Source: Bacteroidota bacterium (GTDB taxonomy: Bacteria > Bacteroidota > Bacteroidia > Chitinophagales > Chitinophagaceae). From it: a stretch of 64,000 nt of DNA. A program made the position numbers and the translations under genes. Numbering within the stretch: the first letter of the stretch is position 1; every line of letters begins with the position of its first letter. Shown piece by piece: positions 26,253-33,818 of the stretch. The notes below the pieces were generated by a model. It did not search any database, had not been told where the DNA came from, and saw only the letters and a list, made by a program, of their open reading frames with translations. The DNA is taken from the NCBI GenBank assembly GCA_018266555.1, contig JAFEAF010000009.1, positions 78,286 to 142,285 of the forward strand. The letters are read 5' to 3'.

Positions 26253-27587
26253 TTACGTTTTTTGTTTTCTGAATTTTTGTGTTGCAAAATATAATACAAG
26301 AAATATAAGAAACACTGAAGTGCCGATAACTGCATATCTCCAGTTATCAACACCAATCATAATACCAACGAAAATATAAGTGGCGATAAAAAGTATAGGC
26401 ATCAATGGATACAGTTTCATGGAATAAATTCCTGTGCCATTTAAATGCCTGGTACGCTTTCTCAAAATAAAAATCGTTGCAGCCGAAGTAGCCATTCCAA
26501 TGGAATCAAGAAAAATAGTGAAGCTTAATATCTCATTAAATTTTTTTGCAAAAAACAAAACGATAATACAAGCAGCAGCAAAAACCGTAAGGCTGACGGT
26601 GAGCACATCTTTTTTCTCATCCTTCTTTTTAAACGCTGCCGGTAAAATTCCATCTTCGCTCATAGCGTACATCACTCTTGGATTACTCAACAGCAATACA
26701 TTTACATACGCCAGCACAGCAATGAATAAAAGTACAGATGCAACGGTGCTACCCGTGGGTCCAAACATTTTTTCAACCATTATTGCCGCTATCCCGGATG
26801 TCGTTTTCAGTTCATTAAATCCAATCACTTTGTAATACGCATAACTTACTGCAAGGTATAATGAAACAATAAGTAGTATCCCGATAAAAATTCCTTTTGG
26901 AATACTTTTTTTCGGATTTTTTATCTCGTCGCCAAAGTTGATCGTCTGCTGGTATCCTCCGTAAGTGAAACAAGTAGCTTTTAACGCAATGGCAAACGAT
27001 AACAGGATTGTTCCAAAGCTAACAGCTTTCAAATCCACCGCAGGCTGGGGTGTGTTATTATATAAGTGTGGAAAAAAAATAGATGAAATAAGAATTAATA
27101 CCATCCCTATTTTTATAATCATTAAAATATTCTGTGTACGTGAACTCATTCGCAGTCCTTTGAGGTTTACTGCATAAAAAAGTACAATGGCTGACATAGC
27201 AATCAATGCTTTTATAAAATCGCTTGTATCATTTTTAAAAATCAACGGAGTTATGTACTCACTGCCGATCAAAGCTACGCCTGACAATGAAGCAGCGTTA
27301 GAAATAAGAATGATACAGTTGATAGCAAAAGCAATAGAAGGATGATATGCGTACGAAAATATTTTGTAATACCCTCCGGTTACCGGATAGCGGCTTCCGA
27401 TTTCCGCATACGTCAATGCTCCGCAAAAGGCAACGATGCCGCCGAATATCCATGCCAGGAAAAATATAGTTGGTGTCAATGCTGCCTGTGCTGCATCTTT
27501 TGATGTCCTGAAAATTCCCATTCCAATCACGAGGCCGATAACAATCATGGTCAATGAAAAAAGTCCCAGTTTATTCTTTGGTATCAT
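26253..27587 (-). CDS. APC-family amino acid permease
   Basis: A 444 aa inner-membrane transporter with about 12 TM helices. The helix-1 signature GLVIGMGIFRTSKDA and the FFLAWIFGGIVAFCGALTYAEIG region are typical of amino acid/polyamine/organocation permeases of the LAT type. The start at ATG 27587 (MIPKNKLGLFSLTMIVIGLV) gives the usual N-terminus; another ATG lies 24 nt upstream. It is transcribed with the downstream PLP enzyme and divergent from a TonB-dependent receptor gene. Confidence 0.9.
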   Translation of the reverse strand: MIPKNKLGLFSLTMIVIGLVIGMGIFRTSKDAAQAALTPTIFFLAWIFGGIVAFCGALTYAEIGSRYPVTGGYYKIFSYAYHPSIAFAINCIILISNAASLSGVALIGSEYITPLIFKNDTSDFIKALIAMSAIVLFYAVNLKGLRMSSRTQNILMIIKIGMVLILISSIFFPHLYNNTPQPAVDLKAVSFGTILLSFAIALKATCFTYGGYQQTINFGDEIKNPKKSIPKGIFIGILLIVSLYLAVSYAYYKVIGFNELKTTSGIAAIMVEKMFGPTGSTVASVLLFIAVLAYVNVLLLSNPRVMYAMSEDGILPAAFKKKDEKKDVLTVSLTVFAAACIIVLFFAKKFNEILSFTIFLDSIGMATSAATIFILRKRTRHLNGTGIYSMKLYPLMPILFIATYIFVGIMIGVDNWRYAVIGTSVFLIFLVLYFATQKFRKQKT

Positions 27588-27645
27588 GGTTTGAAGATAG
27601 CGAAAAAACATTCTACCTTAGCAGAGCGAATATGAATCCAATTCA

Positions 27646-29712
27646 ATGAAAAAAAAGGTCTCCCTTATATTACTTTTTTGTTTTTTCTTTTCAGCTATCC
27701 GGTCGCAACAAAATGTTTCTGCTGATTCTGTCAAAGTGTTGGGAGAAGTTGTACTAAAAGCGTATGAGCAAAACCGCCAACTGAAACAGATTGCCACGGC
27801 TGTGAATTATATCAGTCAACAAGACCTGGAACGTTCAAATGACATGAACATTTTACCGGCATTCAATAATACTCCGGGTGTAAGAATGGAAGAACGTTCG
27901 CCAGGGAGTTACCGTATAAACATTCGTGGAAGTACTGTTCGTTCTCCATTCGGAGTGCGAAATGTGAAAGTGTACTGGAATGGAATTCCATTTACTGATC
28001 CGGGAGGTAATACATATTTGAATCAATTGAGTTACTACAATTTTAATTCCATTGAAATTATAAAAGGCCCTGCCGGAAGTTTATATGGCGCTGGTACCGG
28101 AGGTGCCATACTTATCAACAGCTTGCCGCCTTTTCAAAAAAAAGAAATTGGATTACATTATCTCTATGGTAGTTTTGGAACAAATAATATAGATGCACAA
28201 TGGAATGGTGGTACCGATAAAATAAGGAATATCGTTAATTACTCACACCAGAGTTCCAGCGGCTACAGGGATCATACTGCTTTGCGACGTGATATCGCAA
28301 CCTGGCAAATGCAGATAAAAGCAAATAAGAAAGACCAGCTTAATTTAAATTTTTTGTACGGAGATTTATATTATCAAACACCGGGTGCATTAAATAATAC
28401 AGAATATACTAATAATCCAAAACAGGCAAGGCCTGCAGCAGGCAGTTTTCCAAGCGCTGAAGGAGCTAAAGCTGCTATTTTCCAAAAAACCGGGTTACTC
28501 GGTATCTGCAACACTTATCAATTTACAAACCGTTTTGAAAATACATCGATCCTATACGGAACAGTTTCACATATTACCAATCCCACTTTTAGAAATTACG
28601 AAACCCGGCAGGAACCTCATTTCGGTGCCAGGACCATTTTTCATTGGACACCCCAAAAAACCAGCGATTTTATACAAATTGTATTCGGGGCTGAAATGCA
28701 GCAGGGTTTTTTTAATACCAAAGACTTTGGAAACGTAAATGGAAAACCCGATACGATTCAAACAAACGATAATATCAGGAATAGCATTTTATCTTTGTTT
28801 GCACAAGCTGACTTCCGTTTGAAAAATGACTGGGGCATAACTGCAGGTGTAGGCAGCACCGAATCATATATACGGATAACAAGGTTATCTGTTCCATCAG
28901 CAGTTCCTCAAAAAAGAACATACCGTAATGAACTGGCACCACGATTAGCAATATCAAAAAAACTATTTGGAAACTTTTGGATATATGGAAGTATTTCAAA
29001 GGGCTTTTCCCCACCTACGGTTGCAGAAGTATTGCCTTCTACCGGTGTGATCAGCACGAATCTGAATGCTGAAGACGGAGTCAATTATGAAACAGGATTT
29101 AAAAGCAGCTGGCTTCAGCAACGATTATATATTGAAATAAATGCCTTTTATTATGAATTAAAAAATGCAATCGTACAGCGAAGAGACTTCAGCAATGCAG
29201 ATTACTATACAAATGCCGGGTCCACCCGTCAAAAAGGAATTGAATCGCAGGCCAGTTACCAGTTTTTTAAAAATCCAAAGTCATTTATCACTTTCGCAAA
29301 AACCTGGATCAGTTATACACTTTATAATTTCAGGTATCATGATTTCAAACAAATCAGTTCTGATTATTCGGGAAATAAAATCCCAAGCGTAGCTCCTAAT
29401 ACCTTTGCAGCAGGAGCAGATATTTATATGAAATCCGGCTTATACACAAATCTAACATACTATTATAGTGACCCGGTTCCTTTAAACGATGCCAACACCA
29501 GTTTTGCATCGCCTTATAATTTACTTGGAGTAAGAATTGGCTGGCAACAAAAAATCAAAAGAAAAAATAAGTTCGAATTATTTACCGGCGTTGACAATAT
29601 TTTTAATATAACATACAGTTTAGGTAATGATATCAATGCGGCCGGTGGCCGCTACTACAATGCTGCTCCGGGAATAAATTATTATATCGGCGCATCGTTT
29701 AAAATATTCTGA
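27646..29712 (+). CDS. TonB-dependent receptor (siderophore or metal type)
   Basis: A 688 aa outer-membrane receptor. The signal peptide (residues 1-20) is followed directly by a plug domain (NILPAFNNTPGVRMEERSPG, RINIRGSTVRS, VYWNGIPFTDPGGN, IEIIKGPAGSLYGAGTGGA) and a 22-strand barrel ending in Phe (YYIGASFKIF). There is no carboxypeptidase-like N-terminal extension, so it is not a SusC-type protein. The barrel resembles FecA/ferric siderophore receptors. The substrate is unknown. It lies in front of the btuB-like gene but is separated from it by a promoter and riboswitch. Confidence 0.9.
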   Translation: MKKKVSLILLFCFFFSAIRSQQNVSADSVKVLGEVVLKAYEQNRQLKQIATAVNYISQQDLERSNDMNILPAFNNTPGVRMEERSPGSYRINIRGSTVRSPFGVRNVKVYWNGIPFTDPGGNTYLNQLSYYNFNSIEIIKGPAGSLYGAGTGGAILINSLPPFQKKEIGLHYLYGSFGTNNIDAQWNGGTDKIRNIVNYSHQSSSGYRDHTALRRDIATWQMQIKANKKDQLNLNFLYGDLYYQTPGALNNTEYTNNPKQARPAAGSFPSAEGAKAAIFQKTGLLGICNTYQFTNRFENTSILYGTVSHITNPTFRNYETRQEPHFGARTIFHWTPQKTSDFIQIVFGAEMQQGFFNTKDFGNVNGKPDTIQTNDNIRNSILSLFAQADFRLKNDWGITAGVGSTESYIRITRLSVPSAVPQKRTYRNELAPRLAISKKLFGNFWIYGSISKGFSPPTVAEVLPSTGVISTNLNAEDGVNYETGFKSSWLQQRLYIEINAFYYELKNAIVQRRDFSNADYYTNAGSTRQKGIESQASYQFFKNPKSFITFAKTWISYTLYNFRYHDFKQISSDYSGNKIPSVAPNTFAAGADIYMKSGLYTNLTYYYSDPVPLNDANTSFASPYNLLGVRIGWQQKIKRKNKFELFTGVDNIFNITYSLGNDINAAGGRYYNAAPGINYYIGASFKIF

Positions 29713-29736
29713 CATCCTGTGAACAAATAGATTTTT

Positions 29737-29764
29737 TTGAATAGACCGGTGACTCCTATTTTTG
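29737..29764 (+). promoter_or_regulatory. Promoter of the cobalamin riboswitch / btuB transcript
   Basis: TTG (29737-29739), a 17-nt spacer, then TATTTTTG (29757-29764). This matches the Bacteroidota -33/-7 pattern with TAnnTTTG. It places the start of transcription at about 29770, exactly where the riboswitch aptamer begins. Confidence 0.65.
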
Positions 29765-29768
29765 CAGC

Positions 29769-29979
29769 GTTCTGGTTCCCGATACATCGGGATGAAAAGG
29801 GAAGTCCGGTGTACTTGCCCGCCGTAGGCAAAGAGTCCGGCGCTATCCCCGTAGCTGTAAACAATGCCCAAACCTTAAAAGAGTTTTGGGAAATTTTCTC
29901 AAACTACAAACCACTGTCCCGATATGCAGGGACGGGAAGGAAAGTGAGAAAAGTTGTAAGCCAGAAGACCTGCCAGTAC
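29769..29979 (+). promoter_or_regulatory. Cobalamin (B12) riboswitch
   Basis: Adenosyl/methylcobalamin-sensing leader RNA. The conserved blocks occur in order: AAAGGGAAGTCCGGTG (29796-29811), GCTATCCCCGTAGCTGTAA (29842-29860), CCACTG followed by GGGAAGG, and the B12 box AGCCAGAAGACCTGCC (29959-29974). P1 can form between GTTCTGG (29769-29775) and CCAGTAC (29973-29979). The variable arms contain perfect hairpins such as CCCGAT-AC-ATCGGG. It lies upstream of a btuB-like receptor, which it should switch off when B12 is plentiful. Together with the expression platform it fills most of the 395-nt gap before that gene. Confidence 0.93.
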
Positions 29980-30044
29980 ACTAACAATATTTTCCCTGAG
30001 ATTCGTCGAAGGGTTGCTTTCGGGTGAAAAGCGGTAATGTAAAC

Positions 30045-30055
30045 GCCGGGGCGGC
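30045..30055 (+). promoter_or_regulatory. Candidate L13 kissing-loop hairpin of the riboswitch
   Basis: GCC-GGGGC-GGC forms a short hairpin in the leader between the aptamer and btuB. Its CGGGG can pair with CCCCG in the loop of the aptamer hairpin GCTA-TCCCCG-TAGC (29842-29855), as L5-L13 pairs do in cobalamin riboswitches. The pairing is inferred. The start codon lies 53 nt further on, which is longer than usual. Confidence 0.35.
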
Positions 30056-30107
30056 ATTTATATTTATCATCATTTTCCTGGAAGCAGTCACTAAAAAATT
30101 TTCAGAA

Positions 30108-32054
30108 ATGAAAAAGACATTTTTTATTGTGACTGCTATCATAACCAGCAGTCATCTTTTTGCGCAGCAAGACAGCTCTAAAACATTGGATGAAGTAATT
30201 GTTACAGCGAACAAGTATCCCCAAAAACAAAGCGAAACGGGAAAAGTAATTACGGTGATCAACCAACAACAATTAGAAAAAAGTTCCGGAAAAACATTAG
30301 GAGAAGTTTTAAACACTGTTTCGGGAGTAACTATTCCCGGTGCAGGAAATGATCTGGGCACGAATCTCACTTTGAATATTCGGGGCGCTTCAGCCGGAAA
30401 TGCACTTATCCTTGTTGACGGTATTCCGGTGAACGATCCTTCCACCAATAACAATTATTTCGATTTGAATTATCTTCCTACCGGGCAAATTGAACGAATT
30501 GAAATTTTGAAAGGCGGGCAATCTACGTTGTACGGCTCGGATGCGGTAGCTGGGGTAGTCAATATCATCACTAAAAAAACTGTTAGCAAAAAATTTTCTG
30601 CCAATGCCGGGATAAGTGACGGAAGCTATAACACCTTAAAAGCTATTGCAGGTATTGGTGGTAATACTAAAAAAATAAATTACAATATTCAATATTCCCA
30701 TATTTCTTCCGATGGCTTTTCTGCTGCGTATGACTCCTCGGGAAATAAAAATTTTGATAAAGACGGAATCAATGAATATGCCGTGAATGGCAACATCACT
30801 TTTAAGCTAAACAATAATTTTCGTTTAAAAATTTTCAATAATTACAGTCAATATAAAACCGGGTTAGACGCTTCTGCATTTACTGATGAAAAAGATTATT
30901 CTGTTACCACCCGAAATCTTCAAAGCGGAGCCGGGTTTATTTATAATCATACTAATGGATCATTACACTTTAATTATGTATTCAATTATGTAAGCCGTGA
31001 TTACCTTGATGACTCATCGTATAAAAGCAATCCTTTTGTTTCGTTTTCAAGAAGCTCCTACATTGGCAGAACCCACTATGCAGAAGTGTATAACAATTGG
31101 AAATCCAGAAGCTGGGAATTCCTGGCAGGCGCAGATTATCGCTTCAACAATACTTTTCAGCAATATTTTTCAACCGGGCCTTTTGGACCTTACGCACCGC
31201 CGGTATTAAATCAAAGAATGTCGCAATTCAGTCCTTATGCCTCGCTTGTCTATAAAAATAAACAGGGATTCAATATCGAATTAGGAGGAAGATGGAATCA
31301 TCATTCTGAATATGGAAATAATTACACGTACACATTCAATCCATCTTTTCTTATAAATGATAAAGTAAAACTTTTTGTCAATCTGTACTCGGCATACAAA
31401 ACACCAACGCTTTACCAGTTATTTGATCCATCGGCAGGCAATTCAAAACTGCAGCCCGAAAAAGGAACCATTGAAGAAGCAGGTATTGAAGTTTTCTCAA
31501 ACAAATCTTTCTTTTTCAGGGCAACCGGTTTCTACCGCAATACAAAAAACGCAATTCTTTATTCCTTTAATTCTTCTACGTTTGCCAGTTTATACATCAA
31601 TGCGAGCAGGCAGGAAAATTATGGAGCTGAATTTGAAACCAAATATCTAACAAAGAAATGGGACTTTAGCCTGAATTACACCTATACAGACGGAAAAACA
31701 AAATCAGCTTATGATGGCACCGGTGCCCCGGTTGGAAAAGATTCTTCTTATTACAACCTGTATCGCATTCCTAAAAATGCATTTAATTTTTTTGCAGGCT
31801 TGCAGGCTACAAAAGATTTTTTTGTCAGTACACAACTACATGCAGTAAGTAAACGCAGTGAATTTATATACGGAGCAGCCCCGGAAATTTTAAAATCATA
31901 CATGACGATTGATTTATACGGGGAATATGCCATAACTCAGAATTTCAAATTTTTTATTGATCTGAAAAACCTGGCTAATAAAAAATATTTTGATTTCCTC
32001 GGCTACAATGCAGCCCGTATTAATTTTAATGCCGGGATAAATTTCAAATGGTGA
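30108..32054 (+). CDS. btuB: TonB-dependent vitamin B12 receptor, BtuB-like
   Basis: A 648 aa outer-membrane receptor, probably for cobalamins or cobinamides. It has a signal peptide (MKKTFFIVTAIITSSHLFAQ), a TonB box-like LDEVIVTANKYPQ, a plug with LNIRGASAGNALILVDGIPV and IERIEILKGGQSTLYGSDAV, and a 22-strand barrel ending NFNAGINFKW. The B12 assignment comes mainly from the riboswitch in its leader and fits the BtuB-like plug. The ATG at 30108 is chosen because it begins the signal peptide; a GTG 84 nt upstream lies in the riboswitch expression platform. Confidence 0.92.
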   Translation: MKKTFFIVTAIITSSHLFAQQDSSKTLDEVIVTANKYPQKQSETGKVITVINQQQLEKSSGKTLGEVLNTVSGVTIPGAGNDLGTNLTLNIRGASAGNALILVDGIPVNDPSTNNNYFDLNYLPTGQIERIEILKGGQSTLYGSDAVAGVVNIITKKTVSKKFSANAGISDGSYNTLKAIAGIGGNTKKINYNIQYSHISSDGFSAAYDSSGNKNFDKDGINEYAVNGNITFKLNNNFRLKIFNNYSQYKTGLDASAFTDEKDYSVTTRNLQSGAGFIYNHTNGSLHFNYVFNYVSRDYLDDSSYKSNPFVSFSRSSYIGRTHYAEVYNNWKSRSWEFLAGADYRFNNTFQQYFSTGPFGPYAPPVLNQRMSQFSPYASLVYKNKQGFNIELGGRWNHHSEYGNNYTYTFNPSFLINDKVKLFVNLYSAYKTPTLYQLFDPSAGNSKLQPEKGTIEEAGIEVFSNKSFFFRATGFYRNTKNAILYSFNSSTFASLYINASRQENYGAEFETKYLTKKWDFSLNYTYTDGKTKSAYDGTGAPVGKDSSYYNLYRIPKNAFNFFAGLQATKDFFVSTQLHAVSKRSEFIYGAAPEILKSYMTIDLYGEYAITQNFKFFIDLKNLANKKYFDFLGYNAARINFNAGINFKW

Positions 32055-32069
32055 CACTGGTGAGTCCAC

Positions 32070-32077
32070 TACCTTTG
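32070..32077 (+). promoter_or_regulatory. Possible -7 promoter element of marC
   Basis: TACCTTTG fits TAnnTTTG and lies 17 nt ahead of the marC ATG, just past the btuB stop. No TTG is found at -33 spacing, so support is partial. Confidence 0.35.
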
Positions 32078-32093
32078 TCGAAAATTATCAACT

Positions 32094-32672
32094 ATGGCTT
32101 TCAATTTCGGTGAATTACTTACAGTGACGTTCACCCTTTTTGCCGTTATTGATATCGTAGGCTCGGTTCCTATTCTTATTTCATTGAAAGAAAAAATGGG
32201 AGGTATCCGGGAATTAAGAGCCACATTTATTTCCGGGGCATTGATGGTATTGTTTCTTTTTGGAGGTGAAGCATTTCTTAATTTGTTAGGGTTGGATGTA
32301 AAATCTTTCGCAGTAGGTGGTTCTATAGTTATTTTTATTCTTGGCCTGGAAATGGTGCTCGGTGTTGAGTTTTTCAAAAGTGAAAAAAATATTAAGGCGG
32401 CAACGGTTGTTCCTATAGCATTCCCGCTCATAGCCGGTTCGGGAACTCTGACAACAGTGATGTCCTTAAAAGCAAATTATGGAGAAACTACAATACTGCT
32501 TGCCATACTGGCTAATCTCATCATTGTATTTATAGTTTTAAAATCATTAAATGCAATTGCAAAGCTGCTCGGTGATGCAGGTTTAATTGCCGTACGAAAA
32601 TTTTTTGGCGTAATATTGCTGGCTATTGCCGTAAAGATCTTTGCCACCAATGCGCATGGACTGATAAAATAG
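32094..32672 (+). CDS. MarC family (UPF0056) integral membrane protein
   Basis: A 192 aa inner-membrane protein with six predicted TM helices. Family signatures include FTLFAVIDIVGSVPILISL in helix 1, FAVGGSIVIFILGLEMVLG, and PIAFPLIAGSGTLTTVMSLK. MarC proteins were once linked to multiple antibiotic resistance, but that role is not supported; the transported substrate is unknown. It lies 40 nt after btuB, on the same strand. Confidence 0.92.
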   Translation: MAFNFGELLTVTFTLFAVIDIVGSVPILISLKEKMGGIRELRATFISGALMVLFLFGGEAFLNLLGLDVKSFAVGGSIVIFILGLEMVLGVEFFKSEKNIKAATVVPIAFPLIAGSGTLTTVMSLKANYGETTILLAILANLIIVFIVLKSLNAIAKLLGDAGLIAVRKFFGVILLAIAVKIFATNAHGLIK

Positions 32673-32698
32673 CTCGTCATAAATGACAGGAAATTTCA

Positions 32699-32790
32699 GG
32701 CCTCGTAGTACAATGCCCGCCCGTACCGAAAGGTACGTTCGGGCGGGGATAGTACGCAAAGTGAGAACGCTTTTTGATATTTGTTTTTTA
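32699..32790 (+). pseudogene. Decayed tRNA-Arg copy interrupted in the D-loop (relic A)
   Basis: The first 17 nt (GGCCTCGTAGTACAATG, 32699-32715) match the 5' end of the intact tRNA-Arg at 32810 with one difference. A 32-nt hairpin then interrupts the D-loop, after which GATAGTACGCAA (32748-32759) continues as in the intact gene. TTGATAT further on marks the end of the former anticodon arm. The T arm and the acceptor 3' strand have decayed and no tRNA can fold. It ends about 20 nt before the intact tRNA. The 3' boundary is approximate. Confidence 0.75.
32716..32747. repeat. GC-rich palindromic insertion in relic A
   Basis: A 32-nt hairpin: outer arms CCCGCCCG and CGGGCGGG (perfect 8 bp), inner arms CGTACC and GGTACG around a GAAA loop. 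It lies between ATG and GATAG of the tRNA D-loop sequence. No target duplication longer than a base or two can be seen. Confidence 0.75.
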
Positions 32791-32809
32791 GTATAATAAA
32801 ACTGAAACT

Positions 32810-32881
32810 GGTCTCGTAGTACAATGGATAGTACGCAAGTCTCCGGAACTTGATATCCCAGTTCGATTCTGGGCGAGACTA
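32810..32881 (+). tRNA. tRNA-Arg (anticodon CCG)
   Basis: A complete cloverleaf: acceptor GGTCTCG with CGAGACT (a G-U pair at the end), TA at positions 8-9, D stem GTAC/GTAC around AATGGATA, anticodon stem CAAGT/ACTTG with loop CTCCGGA (anticodon CCG, reads CGG), and T arm CCCAG-TTCGATT-CTGGG. The discriminator is A and CCA is not encoded. A GIY-YIG gene starts 13 nt after its end, and tRNA relics lie on both sides. Confidence 0.93.
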
Positions 32882-32894
32882 CAAAAAATAATTT

Positions 32895-33137
32895 ATGTCC
32901 TTTGCTTATGTCTTGAAGAGCATTTATCAAAATTTTTATTATAAAGGTCATTGTGAAAATTTAGAAGTAAAGTTGACTCAATACAATTCAGGCATGACTG
33001 ATTCAATTCGCCCTTATATTCCATTTAAATTAGTTTATTCAGAACAATTCCAAACCAGAGAAGAAGCTATTGCAAGAGAAAAATATTTCAAGTCAGCCGC
33101 CGGCAGAAGGTTTCTGAAAAAAAAACTATTCTCATAA
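32895..33137 (+). CDS. Small GIY-YIG domain protein next to tRNA-Arg
   Basis: An 80 aa single-domain protein of the UPF0213/URI-like GIY-YIG group: AYVLKS (GIY strand), YYKG at residues 15-18 (YIG strand), NLEVKLTQYNSG, PFKLVYSEQF, and EEAIAREKYFKS with GRRFLKKKL at the end. Length is normal. Key positions are changed: YIG reads YKG, the usual catalytic Arg before Leu is Lys26, and the following His is Tyr30; Glu62 of REK is kept. It may be a weak or inactive nuclease. The gene starts 13 nt after the tRNA and its last codons and stop lie inside the next tRNA relic. Confidence 0.82.
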   Translation: MSFAYVLKSIYQNFYYKGHCENLEVKLTQYNSGMTDSIRPYIPFKLVYSEQFQTREEAIAREKYFKSAAGRRFLKKKLFS

Positions 33138-33275
33138 TACAATGCCTGCCTCTCTGAAGTCAGTCGGACGGGCAGGCCTGACCGAAGTCATTCGGGCGGG
33201 TCCGCCCGGCTCATGCCTGTCGGACAGGGATTCCTGCAATGCTACTTTTACTCTGATTCCAGTTCCAAATGGCTT
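33126..33275 (+). pseudogene. Decayed tRNA-Arg copy with palindrome cluster in the D-loop (relic C)
   Basis: 33126-33144 aligns with the 5' end of the intact tRNA gene (CT plus the acceptor through TACAATG), 15 of 19 identical. After 84 nt of palindromic DNA, GGAT resumes the D-loop. At almost the same spacing as in the intact gene (38 versus 39 nt from GGAT), CCAGTTC of the T arm appears, preceded by TGAT. The copy is too decayed to fold. Its first 12 nt encode the last residues and the stop codon of the GIY-YIG gene. The 3' limit is approximate. Confidence 0.55.
33145..33228. repeat. Cluster of GC-rich palindromes in relic C
   Basis: Several inverted repeats in a row: CCTGCC (33145) with GGCAGG (33171), CGGGCGG-GT-CCGCCCG (33193-33208, perfect), and CCTGT with ACAGG (33216-33228). 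The composition is far more GC-rich than the surroundings. The half-site CGGGCGGG is shared with the insertion in relic A. The rest of the gap to 33366 shows no gene. Confidence 0.7.
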
Positions 33276-33366
33276 GCTGTTGTAATTTTGATACACTTTT
33301 TATTTCTTTTGTAAACTTTGGATTTTCAAAAAAATGTTTACCTTCCTCATCTCTTAATTTTTATTT

Positions 33367-33810
33367 ATGGAAAAAACTGAAAAAATAAGCCTCGCTACCG
33401 GCAAACCCAGCACTTTCCTGCTTTTTCCCTGGGGGTTACTTTCTATTATAATTATTTTGGTTTTAAATATTATGCTCAGCGATAGCTGGTTTGGAAAAAA
33501 CTGGAGTTGGATCACCCTTATCCTGATTATTCCAGCAGCAATTCTTGAAAATTTCAAGATCGGATTTACTACCATGCAGGTTATGTTTCTTAAAGTGATT
33601 TACTCTCTTCTTTCCTATTTAATAATAGGTATTGCTTTTGGCGCAGCAATTGTCAACTATTTTCAGAAAGATATGAACATGCAGAAATTAAGACTACCGT
33701 GGTATGTATTACTGGCCCTTGTTATTATGATGTTTATTGATATTGCACAGCTCTTCAGCATGTTGAAAGCCGTCAGAAGATCCTTTATGCAATTTGATCC
33801 CGATAGTTAG
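33367..33810 (+). CDS. Hypothetical four-helix membrane protein
   Basis: A 147 aa protein with four hydrophobic segments, about residues 18-37, 45-60, 71-98 and 115-132, and charged ends. No signature I can assign to a family; the segment GFTTMQVMFLKVIYSLLSYL is its most distinctive part. It is convergent with the carotenoid operon: its stop lies 8 nt from the crtY stop. It is probably an inner-membrane protein. Confidence 0.65.
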   Translation: MEKTEKISLATGKPSTFLLFPWGLLSIIIILVLNIMLSDSWFGKNWSWITLILIIPAAILENFKIGFTTMQVMFLKVIYSLLSYLIIGIAFGAAIVNYFQKDMNMQKLRLPWYVLLALVIMMFIDIAQLFSMLKAVRRSFMQFDPDS

Positions 33811-33818
33811 TTAGGGCA

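Noticed and set aside
30024..30107. GTG-initiated 28-residue extension of the btuB product
   Set aside because: It would place a non-signal sequence ahead of a clear signal peptide and lies in the riboswitch expression platform.
32699..32790. A second functional tRNA-Arg at relic A
   Set aside because: The T arm and 3' acceptor strand are missing and the D-loop contains a 32-nt hairpin, so it cannot fold as tRNA.
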